Below the pieces are notes generated by a model, which had not been told where the DNA came from, ran no database searches, and was given only the letters and a program-made list of their open reading frames with translations. Shown piece after piece: positions 34,870 through 46,004 of a DNA stretch of 64,000 nucleotides (the stretch's first letter is position 1; every line of letters starts with the position of its first letter). The stretch comes from Symsagittifera roscoffensis (Eukaryota > Xenacoelomorpha > Acoela > Convolutidae): NCBI RefSeq assembly GCF_963678635.1, contig NC_087064.1, forward strand, positions 10,951,671 through 11,015,670. Reading direction: 5' to 3'. The translations under genes and the position numbers were made by a program.

Positions 34870-36360
34870 AATTTTGTCAAAAAATGTTTAACAAGCATTT
34901 TTAATAACAACAATTTTTCCTTGAAAAACAAAATCCCACAGTTGATGAAAAATTATCATGCTTTTTTTAACTCGCGAAATCAAAAATATGATTAAACAAA
35001 CTTTCTTTAGAAACAGTCTTTTGCTTACATTGTGGATGTTGTAAAACAGTCTAATTTTTAAACCTAGAAGGGACAAAAATATATGGAAAGTTCTGATTTA
35101 GCCGCGTTTACAGTTTTTTTAATGGTAATTTAAATCAGGTATTTGTGGAAAAAAATGTACATCAGTTTGCAAAACAAAATTTTCTAAATTAGATCTTCCT
35201 CGTCCTAATCGATGTGTGAGCTTCATCACTCCATTGCAGTGCATCTGAGATTTTGCCTTAGGAAAGTTTTCGGTTTTTGTCTTCTCGAGAAAGCGCAAAA
35301 ATATGAAGCAAAACTCAAAAACAACTTATCATTTATTTGATTTATGTTAAAATATTTTATAACATTTCCGTAGTATTTTTGATTCAACTTCTCAGTTCAA
35401 TTTTATTTTCTTGCGGTGAGTGAATAAAATTCAAAAATTAATAGAAATCAAAAATTCAAAAAATTTTAAAATTCAAAGAGTTACATGAAAAAAATACTGA
35501 TTTGCATGATAATCATTTTCTACTGAACCAGTTTAAGATCAAACTTGAATCGAAAGAAAGTAATATCACATATCTGATTCTCAATAATAGAGTTAAAACA
35601 TATTCGAACAATAAACTCTTTTTCTTAAAACTTTAAATTTGATCGCTCTTTTAATCGCACTCTTGCAAACACTTAAGCTCTCAGCTAAAAAATAAAAAAA
35701 AATTCTGAGTCATCAACAAAAATTTTTTTAAGTGGGGTTTCAATATGGCAAAAGGTGGTTTGTTTTTGCCAATTTTTATACTAGCTGTGGTATAAACTTA
35801 AAACACCGCTTTGGATAGCAAAAAAAACTAACAACCCGTTGAAGAAAAGTTGTTATTGTAATCACTTTTTTGAGTCATGATTCATACATAAATTTTGTTT
35901 ATTATGCTTTTTTTCATTCCTAAATTTAGATGAATCGCATTTTTCCAAAGTTCGAACTTTAGAAGCGATATTTTTAAGTTTGTGTCTGGTCCAAGAACAC
36001 AATAACCACGGAGTTTATCAAACAGTAAATTTCAGAAGTTAAGTAACCAAAATCACAAAAAATAGTTGCGTTCCCTGAAAAAAATCGAAATCATGTGCTC
36101 ATCTAATTTAGAGTATTTTTTTACGCAGAGTAACCTAAGTAAATAATCGAAACATTACGCATAAAACTAGAAAATTTCTACGTTGAAAATCAAGGGGCGT
36201 ATTATTTTTGCAATTTAGGCTATCATAACATATATCAACAAAAAAACACAATTGAAACGTTTTTTAGTGTAATTTTTTGATAATTCCTGCAAAATTTTTC
36301 GCCTGGACTACATTATAGATAAAAGTATTGTAATTTTGCTCGGAAAGCTTTTTTTTCAAA
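34870..36360. other. AT-rich sequence without recognised feature
   Basis: I see no supported frame, RNA gene or clear repeat in this 1.5-kb stretch, only A/T-rich runs. Confidence 0.5.
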
Positions 36361-36363
36361 ATA

Positions 36364-36949
36364 CATTACGAGGCCAAACTGTGCATTTTGTGAACTGTGA
36401 ACGGACTCCGCAACAGGCCAAAGTTAGATTTTTTGCGGAATCCGCAATATTGCTACTTTTCTTTGATGTTATTTGCTGTTTCGGATTCCACAGATAAAAA
36501 ACTAAAACCCTGCATTGCTCAAAATGGCTCCGAAAGCAGGCAATTTTGCGGAATCCACAACAAAGTTTGCGGAATCCGGAACAGTTTGCGGAAACCAAAA
36601 GCAAATAATAATATATGCGTTCAGTAGGTTGAAGCTGTCTTCGAACCCAAAACTGTAAGTGGAATCCGCAAATTTTGATTGAAATCCGCAAATTGTAAGC
36701 GGATTCTGCAAATTTTTAGCGAAATCCGGAAATTGTGAACGGAATCCGTATAAATTTGCGGAATTCGCTTACGTTTGCGGAATCCGGACAAACAGCTCTA
36801 TTCGCTCGTTGCGTAATCCGCAACAAATTTAATATGCAGACAAAAATTACGTTACAAAACTTGTACGTGGAATCCCTGGAAAATTTGTAAATTGAATCCA
36901 CTTACAATGGAATCCACTTTGCAGATGGAATCCACCTGGCCTCGTAATG
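36364..36949. mobile_element. 586-bp TIR element filled with GGAATCCGCAA repeats
   Basis: Perfect 13-bp ends, CATTACGAGGCCA at 36364 and TGGCCTCGTAATG at 36937. The interior is an irregular array of TTGCGGAATCCGCAA-type words on both strands. Fragments of the same end (TTCACAAAATGCACAGTTTGG then CCTCGTGATG) lie near 22720 and 19350. No transposase and no clear TSD. Confidence 0.78.
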
Positions 36950-37169
36950 ATCTTGATCGCGCATGGAAGTGGGTTTTGACTTTTTATGAAAACTGCTTAT
37001 TATACAATTTTTGTTCATGAGTCTTGAATGATAACCTATTTTTGCATTCAAAGATCAAAACATTTTGATTCAGAACACAACAGTCAGAAGCTTCAAAATT
37101 GTCAAATTGACAAAAAACATTATTTGACAATCTTTAATTTACTTTTTGAATTTGTACGAAAAATGGATT

Positions 37170-37575
37170 TTTAATGAGGCGACAACTAGTCGAAGGGGAT
37201 TTTTGGTCGAAAGCGACAATGCGAAATTTTATAATCAAAAAATAATTCGTCGAAAACGACAAATAGCTTTTTTTTGGAAACAGCGAAAAGTCCCACCAAT
37301 GACAGTTAGTAAGGTTTGACTAGTATGCCGCAATCCGGCTGATACGTGTTGCGTTCTTGTCAGAACCGAGACACAAACTGTTTATGAAAACGCCGGGCGG
37401 TTATCGGATCGAAACACCGACGCGCGCTGAGCATGCCCGCCAACAGGCCTCTGCGAGAGAGTTTCAGCTTCTCGTTGTCGCGTGGTGCAAATTGTGACTT
37501 TTTCTTAAAACTACCAGTTGTCGCCGCTTTCGACTTGTTGTCGTTTCCGACGAATTATCACATCGCCCCACTTTA
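37170..37575. repeat. Inverted-repeat element with GCGACAACTAGTCGAA motifs
   Basis: GAGGCGACAACTAGTCGAA and GGTCGAAAGCGACAA on the left face CCAGTTGTCGCCGCTTTCGA and TTGTTGTCGTTTCCGACGAA on the right, so the ends are inverted. The GC-rich centre (37380-37470) contains CGACGCGCGCTGAGCATGCC. Related words recur at 42800-42890. Confidence 0.65.
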
Positions 37576-37980
37576 CACACTCAATGTATAAAATTGTAGG
37601 TTAAACAGTTTGTTTGCGGGAGGACTATCCCGATAAGCACAGAAACGAGGGAGAAATTTGCTCCATATTTAAATTGCTTAATATAATATCAGAGTTGCAA
37701 AATGGTTAAAAAAGACGTCAGGGTGAAATGAAAAGTCTTTTTTATACAATGAATGGGTAAAATCTACTGCATGCAATGCCTTTTTTAAATGTGAAAAAAT
37801 CTGATTATATTCGTGGAATTTTAGTTATAATTAACTTCAGTTCAATTTACCCCGACTTGACTTATATCTTATCCATAAATTGTTATGATTTTAGATTTAA
37901 TGACAAAATCTACTAATTAAATAACCTTAATTCTGCCTGATTCAGCTGTATTTCATTAAGATTAATGTATAGCTTTGAGT

Positions 37981-38345
37981 CAGTAGCGTGCCGAGAGAGG
38001 GAGTGTGGGGGAGGGTGAGTGAGGCCCCCCCCCCCCTCAGTTTTGGTTGCTAAATTTTTCCAAATAGTCCCCATTTTCGGCTAGCCAACATTTTTAGAGA
38101 TCCATTTTTGGCTGACCAACCTCGAAATTGTTTTAAAGGCACTATTGGCGCCAATTTGAGGGGGGAGCGCCCGTCGAAAAAGTGCATTTTTTTGACAAAA
38201 TTTTCCATGAAATGCCCAAAAGTGCCGGTTTTTTGGCCTAATTTTTAAAAAAAATTGCCTTTGAAAAATTTTTTGAGAATTTATTTTTGACAAATAGGGT
38301 CCTTACAGTATTTTGGGAGAGCTCGGAAAATCAAAGTGGTTAACC
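37981..38345 (+). mobile_element. hAT-like MITE copy (GGCGCC family)
   Basis: Begins CAGTAGCGTGCCGAG and contains GGCTGACCAACCTCGAAATT, CACTATTGGCGCCAAT, GAGGGGGGAGCGC and GGGAGAGCTCGGAAAATCAA in family order. The right terminus is not clear. Confidence 0.75.
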
Positions 38346-38713
38346 TAAAAAAATTGAAAAACCGCACTCCCAAGAAAAAATTGATTTGAGTCAATTTTTT
38401 TTAAATTTTTTACAGCATTGCACCACTAATTTTTGTCATTTGCATCAAAAAATAATTATCAATATTTTTTATGGAATTTGATCAAGCGTTTCCGTAATTT
38501 TTGTTTATTCTGTTTTTTTTCTATCATGGGCTTTAGAGTGTATTTTGAGAGTTTTCAGCAGACCAATTCACAATTATGGTTTAAACACCATAGACAGCAG
38601 TTAGTACATCATCCCGCTAAGCGGTCATTGCGGTAGAGGAGAAAGCATTTAATATCGGCGATGGATGGCAAGTGAACAAGTATATCAAAAACACTTGGTT
38701 GGATACTTATAAG

Positions 38714-39170
38714 CAGGGGCGGATCTAAAATTATCTCGAGGTGGAGGAGGAAAAAGGATTGTGGTGGATTTTCGAAAACAGTTATCGGCGTTTTTTCAGG
38801 TCAGCCAATTTGATTTTTTGAGCTCTTCCAAAACACCAGAAAATTCCGATTTTCATCAATTTGTCTGACTAATCCTCAAAATATGGACCAAAAACGCCTC
38901 TACAAAAATTTTAGTGTCGGTGAGCCAAAAATGGATGTCCAAAGAGAAGAACATCAAAGGTCAGATCGGCGAGAGTGCAGGGAGAATATCATTCGAAAGA
39001 TATTGTTGTCTTGAGCTCAAACTAAAAATATATTTCACCTGTGATCATTTTTCGGAAATTTATGGGGGGTTTAAAAATTGGCGTTTTGGTCAATCTGGGA
39101 AAATTAATGCGCGATATATTTCGGGCTATTAAGTCGTAAGTGGAGGTTTAATCTTTTTAGAAAGTGTTCC
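38714..39170. mobile_element. MITE-related segment plus dispersed repeat, copy 1
   Basis: CAGGGGCGGATCT at 38714 is a hAT-type terminus. From 38864 to about 39170 the sequence (GTCGGTGAGCCAAAAATGGA, ATGCGCGATATATTTCGGGC) is repeated at 39417-39730 and, more diverged, at 62960-63120. Confidence 0.6.
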
Positions 39171-39416
39171 AAAATAAATTGACATGTTATTTATTTAATA
39201 CGTTGCTATATGCAAACTGTATAACTTTGTACTTATCTTAGCGTGGTTGATGATTCTCAAAAATAATCAAAATAAACACTGACATCTTTTGAAAACTTCA
39301 GCCATTTTTTAATAGCGAGCACTATTTCATAGTCTGTAATATGCATTCGAAACAGTCAGTGCTTCGCCCTAATACAAGCAGTCTTGTTTAATTTGCGCTT
39401 AAGCGTGTTTCATCAA

Positions 39417-39740
39417 AATATCTGACTAATCCACAAAATAATATGGGCCAAAGACGCCACTACAAAAACTCTAGTGTCGGTGAGCCAAAAATGGATGTCC
39501 AAAGGGAAGCACATCAAAAATCGAATCGGCCAGAGTGCAGGGAGAATATCATTCGAAAAATATTGTTGTCTTGAGCTCAAATTAAAAAGATAATTCACCT
39601 CTGATCATTTTTCGGAAATTTATGGGGGGTTTAAAAATTGGCATTTTGGTCAGTTTGGGAAAACTAATGCGCGATATATTTCGGGCTATTAACTCGTAAG
39701 AGGAGGTTCAATCTTTTTTTTAGAAATTGTTCCAAATTAA
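39417..39740. repeat. Dispersed repeat, copy 2
   Basis: Direct repeat of 38864-39170, about 93 percent identical by eye, including AAAATGGATGTCCAAAG and the ATATTTCGGGCTATTAA word. Confidence 0.8.
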
Positions 39741-42030
39741 ATTGTGACATGTAATCTATTTAATACGTTGCTATATGCACCGTAAGGTATCGTGCGTTCT
39801 AATGTTTCCAAATTGACCAAATTAGCATTTCATAAACCTTCATAATTTTAAAGTGAATTTTTGTTTTACCTATGAACCTTTCAATCAAGATAACAATGAG
39901 TCTTTCAGATGGTCTGAACAAAATTTTCCAAAATGTTAAGTTAACGAGATGAAATTTGAATGAAGAAAAAAAAACCTCTAGCACAAGTACTCTGTAACTT
40001 TCTTCGAAAGTTGCGACAACAGTAGAAGATTTCTTTCTCGGTCAGGTCTATTTATTGCTAACACGATATTCAATTATCAGATTTTAAAATTAAATATTTT
40101 TTTGGTAATCAAAATACTGCAAAGGAAACCCGATTTGAATTGAACTGCTGTCAATTACATTTTTAAATATGGGGTGAAATGAAGCAGTTGAGCGCTTTTG
40201 CTGCTCTTTTTGTTAGAATTATGACGAAAAAAACGTTGTTTTCTTTTCCACAGTCAAAATTTGAATCACCAATAGAATTTTATTCCGTCTTCAAAAACTT
40301 TGTTCCGCCTTCTAAATATATCTATGCATTGAGCCCAAAAATAAGAGTAAATATGACCGGAATTTTTTCGGGTTTGAAAATTGAAAACTTGGGAAAACTA
40401 ATACAGTAAAAAATGGTATATGAGAAAAAAGTTTACCAAAGACTTTCAATTTATGAAAAATGTGTGACTTCTTTGCGAAAATTTTCTTCCATGCAAACAA
40501 AAACTTCGAGATCCTAAGTCTTTTCACACACTTAAAATTTTGAACATAGCTAGTATAAAAAAACGCCAGTAACGTAGTTCAGACACCTCATAAGTGAGAT
40601 TTTGAATTCAAAATTAATTTTTACTGTTTTCAAAAAATGACAAACAATAAATCTGTCCAAAGAGCAAAATTTTTGGAAGCGAAGTCTTGTAGTCATATAC
40701 AAAATATTAGAATTTTAGAACTAGTTAAACGGCATAAACAATTTAATGAATTACCATTTACCCTGCTTGCCATATCTCATATGTATTTCAATGCCGCTTA
40801 AGCATTTCACATTTCATTTTTCTCATATCAAAAAAGCCTTGGTTGATGCTTAATCTATCATTTTCATCATTTTGAACAAAAAATTTTGGAATAGGCGTTT
40901 TCAGCAAAAAATAGGACCGAGTGATTTAGGTGATTAATATTCCAAACAAAATTTTCTGGCAATTAAAATTCTTCACGTGATTTTTTTGAAACCTAATTTT
41001 AAAGTTTTTTAAAGACTTTTTGTTATTATCGATGTTTTGGAAATTGTCAGTTTGTCCAATGTGATATTTTACTGTTAATCTTTATTTCTTGAGTTAAGAA
41101 AACTTATATAGTTAAACATAGAAAACCAAATAGAAAATCTAAAAAAAAACTCAGTTTTTTTTTGAAATTTTTATCAATTATTTCAAAAACTACTTCAAAT
41201 GCCACCGGAACATTTTGTCGTGATTTATGTTTCTAATCTTTTTGTAACTGTCTGTCTGAAATGAAGTTAGTTTTATAACACATGTATAGTTATGTCTATT
41301 CGGAAGCTTTTAAATTTGCTTCATGGAATTCATAAAGTTTAATGCACGAAATTTTGGACATTGCAGCTTAGGTTTTTACTTAGGTTCTTGCTTTAAATAG
41401 TGTCTTAGAAAAGTTCGAATGCGAAGATTATCGAGACTTCGCAGTTTAATGACCTCATATTACAATGATATATAGTTCTTCTCATTCAGAATACATTGAA
41501 ACCTAGGTAAACCTCTAGTCTTTGTTGGTCGACAGAAATTAACAGCTCTGTTAATTTCCAGAGCCCATTTTGGGCGGCCGACCGGATAAATGGTGTTAGT
41601 TTTTATTCGCCCTGTATTATGAGATCAATGCCTTCTTAAACATTATCTATGTGGGTGGCATTTACCGTATACACCATGCTAATGGATCATTGGGAAAATC
41701 TGCATACCAGCCTATAGGCAACCAACAAACTAAGCAGAAAACATTAACAGTAGACAAAAGAAAAAATTAGAAAATTTGATGTTTTCGGATTGATTTCGGA
41801 AAAATTAAATTATCTGCGAAAATGGATTGTCAAAAAAAAATCAAGATAAGGATTTGCATTATAAAATTAAACTTATCAGAAAATTTTGTTCTGCTTTTGT
41901 TGAAAGTTTCTAATGTACCCTCAAATTTTACAACACCCTTTGAACGATTTTTGGCCCCTAAGTCAACAACTGTTAGCTTTAAGTTGTACAACCTGTGTTA
42001 CTTTTGCTTATGTTAGAACGTGTGTGGTTC
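39741..42030. other. AT-rich sequence without recognised gene
   Basis: 2.3 kb of mostly low-complexity A/T-rich DNA. Frames of 60-76 codons on both strands (for example 40179-40409 plus, 41822-42016 plus) show no motif or codon bias. Confidence 0.45.
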
Positions 42031-42035
42031 TAGAC

Positions 42036-42142
42036 TGTAGCGTCTTGCTCAGACGTTAAGGCGACCGGAATTCTGTTTTGTTTACTTGTTCGAAAGTCGC
42101 CGTCTGACTAGAACACGGACCCCGCGGACACAAAACGCTACA
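42036..42142. repeat. Imperfect inverted repeat (foldback)
   Basis: TGTAGCG (42036) pairs with CGCTACA (42136), and CAGACG..GGCGAC (42050-42066) with GTCGCCGTCTGA (42096-42107). A ~107-bp foldback could be a small TIR element. Confidence 0.6.
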
Positions 42143-43219
42143 AAGTAGTCAACTTCTACTATTAGACTATAACATTTACGGATCGATTTATAAACGCACT
42201 AGTCGTGTTTTTTTTCAAGCTAACGATTTGTTTTGAACTTAATTTGCTAGTAAATTAACCTTTGTTGATAAATTTGAACGAGAACAGAAGACTAAAATTT
42301 CCAAAAGTTTTTTATGGAAGTTTTTTTTTAGGAAGCGAATACTTAAATTACCAATTTTTTATGGAACGTTTATGGAAAATGAAATCGAATATATAACTGA
42401 TTAAGCAATCCTATAATTGACTATGGCGCAATCAGCAAAATACATTACTGCATTTGACAGCAAGGCGCGATTTGAAGAAACGGAAATATTGAGTAACTGC
42501 GAAACAAAATGTGCTCAAAGTGAAAACACTTTCAAATCCCATAAAGCCAAATAAACGTCTACCCACCACCCCCCCTCCCGCTTCCTTTGAGCGCATATTG
42601 AAATGTTAGGATGCCAAAGTGGTTCTGAGTTAAAATTTTCAGCCAAACAGAAACATAGTTTTTTTCTCGCACTTTGAACAATATTGCTCCAAATCAATGT
42701 TGTTGGGAGGAAGATCTTAACTAGGTCAATTAGGGTGGGAGGAGGGGGGGTTGAGAGATTGGGGGCTTTGGGCGTTACAAAAACACTTGCAAAGGTTTGC
42801 CGAGAGCGTCAAGTGGACCCAACGGCCGAAAGCGACAACAACTAGTCGAAAATAGCGACTGTTAGTATTTAGAAAAGCGACAACTAGTCTCTCTAGGGGC
42901 CTGGCGGTGGACGCGTTTGGCCTCTATCTGAGCTTCGAGTGATAAACCGTTTGTGTCTCTGGACTGGCAAGCATGCAACACATATAGTCTCACTGGGGTA
43001 AAACATTTAAGTTACGCTAGTTGACCTCTATACAAAAAATTCCTATCATACAATTCCATACAAACAAATGCTCATCATACAATTCCATGCATGGGTTCTA
43101 TGGAAAAAATGGCTTAGTTAACTATTCCATTTATAAAATTGCTTGATAAGCATTTTTTGGACGATTTTGTTTCAGGCATCTTTCCAAAAGGTTTCTAGGT
43201 AAGTTTAAATGAGCTTACA

Positions 43220-43415
43220 TCGGATAGCTTAGGGGGGGGGGGGGGGGGGGGGGGTTGGGATAGGGGGCTTTCCCCTCAATTCTGGTTGCTACATTTTTCC
43301 AATGGGTCCCCCCTTTTGGTTTATTTTGCCAGATCTAATTTCGGCTGACCAACATTGAAATTTTTCTAAAGGCGTCTTTGGCGTCAACAAAACTAAATTT
43401 GAAGGAGAAGCGAGC
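43220..43415 (+). mobile_element. hAT-like MITE fragment with 23-bp poly-G run
   Basis: A run of 23 G at about 43232-43254 precedes CCCCTCAATTCTGGTTGCTA, GGCTGACCAACATTGAAATT and AAAGGCGTCTTTGGCGTCAA, all family words. The poly-G length may be unreliable in an assembly. Confidence 0.7.
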
Positions 43416-43977
43416 GACGAAAATCATCAGATGGTGCTATTACAAGATTGCAGCCACACAGTTTTGCACATATTTGCTGCTCGAGGGTACCGTGCAAGTA
43501 TCCAATATGCCAAACATCCGAAAAACTAAGAAGCATTGCAAACATATAGAAAATCCAAAAGTGTTGCAAATATCCGAAAAAGTTTGCTTAAGGCAACCGA
43601 CCGACATTTCGCAAAAAGTAGGGTACAGGCCCGATTTCTGAAGTTCTTTTAAGAGTTGATGTGTTTGCCGTATTTGGCTTGACCCCGCAGTCGCGCAATG
43701 TGACTAGAGCTTTACACACACAGGACAACTGGCGTATATGAGAACAAAATCTGGCTATCGCCTCCGGCGACTTTAAACCGAGAGTCCGCAAGATTGGAAT
43801 CGGTTAGTTGAACTATGTCTTGTTTTTGAGTTGCTTAGCTCACATAAATTCATATAAATTTAAATATGATTTTTTTTTCATATAAATTCGAATGGTTGGA
43901 AAATCGGATGTGTTGTCACATCGTATGTTTTTTAGAAACGAAAGTAACGGAATATTTGTGCTCGGGTTTTTTTTTGG
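43416..43977. other. Left flank of the LTR element
   Basis: No supported gene. The last ~50 bp (GAAACGAAAGTAACGGAATA then TTTGTGCTCGGG) match in reverse the dispersed repeat at 8860-8920, showing that the LTR element inserted into a repeat. A 67-codon minus frame at 43588-43791 is unrecognised. Confidence 0.5.
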
Positions 43978-43981
43978 TTTC
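43978..43981. repeat. Target-site duplication (left), TTTC
   Basis: TTTC directly precedes the left LTR and is repeated at 62887-62890 directly after the right LTR. The 4-bp length is usual for Ty3/gypsy integrases. Confidence 0.85.
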
Positions 43982-44391
43982 TGAGTTAGGACTGGGGTGT
44001 ATAACTCATAGAGTAATTTCGGATAGGGTACACCGTCTGCTCGTCACGCTATCTTATTTTCGGCCGGATAGATTCGTGCAACTTCTTAGTCTAATACCGA
44101 TCCTAATCTTACTCTTATACTATCTAGTCTCAGGTTGTTTAACTAGTCTCTGCTAGGCTCAATAGATCTAGGGTATACTGGTTTATTGCGGCTGCTGAAG
44201 TGCTCGGGAGAGTCCAACTAATTTCTAAGTTAAATTCAAATCTCTCTGGTGCTGAAATTACAAGTAACTTCAGCACTTACAAATAAGTGGGTTGTTAGTT
44301 AGATGGATCATGATTGGTTAATATTAAATACTTTACATTGGTAAAACATTTAATTTATCCAATCATAAAATATAGTTTAGATCAGGTTCCA
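43982..44391 (-). repeat. 3' LTR (410 bp)
   Basis: Starts TGAGTTAGGACTGG and ends GATCAGGTTCCA on the plus strand; base-for-base identical by eye to 62477-62886 with no indel (constant offset 18,495). In coding orientation it holds CCAAT-type boxes (ATTGG and CCAAT), an AATAAA signal (complement at 44182-44187) that could act in 3' processing, and an 8-bp stem hairpin GTGCTGAA...TTCAGCAC at 44249-44276. The adjoining internal sequence has only a short purine-rich stretch (GGATGGG on the coding strand), a weak polypurine tract. Confidence 0.96.
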
Positions 44392-45922
44392 CCCATCCGG
44401 GTTTTACAGAGTTTTTTAGAACAGTTCTTCTGTAGTTCAAGGATGGATGATGGACGTTGGTATTTGGCGAACATCATTTTTCTTTTGTTTCCTTTTTGTT
44501 AAGGAAGTTCCAGGGATCTGGAATTGAGGACACAAGACGTTGTGTTCTTCTTGTGACAACGACTGAGTCTCTGCAACAGCATCAATTCTGGTTTCAGAAT
44601 GGTTGGCTATGTCAGGTTTTTCTGTTCTTCGGAGAGAACTTCTTTTGTGTTTGATCTAGCTCGGGAATGGCGTGGAGATTGTGCATGGAGGGGATGCCTG
44701 GTTACTCGGATCTGTACGTATACTTGAACATCGAGGTGGTCATTGGTCTAGTTCAATGAAGTCCTTTTCTGCGAAGTCAAGTCGTACTCTAAATCCTTTG
44801 AGTTGTGATTGTGAGCGGCATATCGATTGTAGTTGGTCATTCTCTCTCGAGTGTAGTGAGGTCGTCTTGTCTTTTGATGTTCGTCCTTGGTGTTGTATTC
44901 TGATCTATATATTGCATCATGTGATTTTACATTTTATAAAACTTTTATTAGTTTAATATTTTTTAATAATGATTTTAGTTAGTTGTTTTCACAAAAGCTT
45001 TTTGTTTTAGTTCGGTTATTTTGAAGAGTTACTCACCCTTGAGTAGCTCTTATTAAAAATAAAGGTGTGGTCACAAAGCGTGGATGTAGCGCGGTGGGTT
45101 AGGCCGGCTATAGAGCATGCTCAGGACGTCCTTTCCTGGTGGGTTAGGCCAGGTGTGGGAGTATGATTTCATGCGGTGTTTGTGAGGGGTCCTGTTATGT
45201 GACAACGTTTTATGTTGGGTTTGTTGTGGTTTTACTTATGTCTTGTTGGTTATGTACTTTTTCCAAAAAGCAAATTGTTTGTGGTATGGGTTTGTCTTTC
45301 GACTTTTTTGTGTTTTATTATTTCTTTCTAAGACTTTGTAATAGTCTTCAAAAGAATAAATTATCCAGTTTTAAACTGGGTTAATCCGGTTTGGGTACCG
45401 TTGGTTTCCTTTTCTAAGTCATGCTGTTATTTTATGATTTGTGGTATTTAGTAAGCTGCGTTGGTTAGTTTTGTTTAGTATATGATTCCTCTCCAACCGG
45501 GTTAAAGGAAAGTTTGAAACTTGTTATTATATGCTAGAGTTGTTGAGTGTGAAAACTTGAAACTGAAATTCATTATTTTAAACAATTCTTCGTGGGCGAG
45601 CTGTGTGAGTGTGGATAGAATTTCTGTGCGAATGAATGAAAATATCTAAAGGTTAGTACTGCAATTGCATTTTATTAATTTACTGCATAGAATTTGGAAA
45701 TTTACTGCTAGTAATGGGGGAATTTTAAGATACAAATTTTCATCATATGTAGATTTATTGCTTTGGGGGAAAATTTTATAAATTAATTTACTGCATTGGT
45801 ATTATATTTATTTAATTGTTGGTGCAAAAGTTAAAAGGGTCTTAAACAGTTTTGAAGAAGTTTGCTATTTTTTATTTTTCTTTTGTGAATTTTTCAGATG
45901 ATCGAAGATGAAGGCTAAAAAT
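44392..45922 (-). other. 3' untranslated region of the retroelement
   Basis: About 1.5 kb between the 79-nt candidate intron and the 3' LTR. It holds no long frame on the coding strand (only ~27-30 codon ORFs near 44740-44920). Plus-strand frames at 44672-44956 and 45163-45384 are antisense to the element and look like chance. GC rises in 44400-44900 relative to the T/G-rich rest, suggesting a structured or differently evolved segment. A repeat/palindrome cluster lies at 45093-45150. Confidence 0.6.
45093..45150. repeat. Two back-to-back palindromes flanked by a 13-bp direct repeat
   Basis: GGTGGGTTAGGCC at 45093-45105 is repeated at 45138-45150. Between them two perfect 10-bp palindromes adjoin: GAGCATGCTC (45113-45122) and AGGACGTCCT (45123-45132). 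It sits ~0.7 kb upstream of the 3' LTR in the viral sense; a role in RNA dimerisation, export or stability is only a guess. Confidence 0.85.
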
Positions 45923-46001
45923 CTAAAGAAAACATGAATAAAGAATGGTGAGTTTTTTAATATTTTAATTAGTTAGTAATATTCATTTAATTCATACTTA
46001 C
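45923..46001 (-). promoter_or_regulatory. Candidate 79-nt intron just after the 597-aa ORF
   Basis: On the coding strand the sequence after the stop codon reads CAG|GTAAGT, a perfect donor (46004-45996). A TACTAAC branch-point motif (45978-45972) and a TTTTCTTTAG acceptor (ending 45923) follow. Branch A to acceptor is about 50 nt. The donor lies 3 nt after the TAA. If used, this is a 3'-UTR intron close enough to the stop not to trigger NMD by the usual >50-nt rule. Splicing is inferred. Confidence 0.6.
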
Positions 46002-46004
46002 CTG

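Noticed and set aside
44392-44405. Classical polypurine tract next to the 3' LTR
   Set aside because: Only GGATGGG is purine-rich on the coding strand; too short to call a convincing PPT.
44672-44956. 94-codon plus frame in the element's 3' region
   Set aside because: Antisense to the element, no motif, and its C-terminus is simply T-rich sequence.
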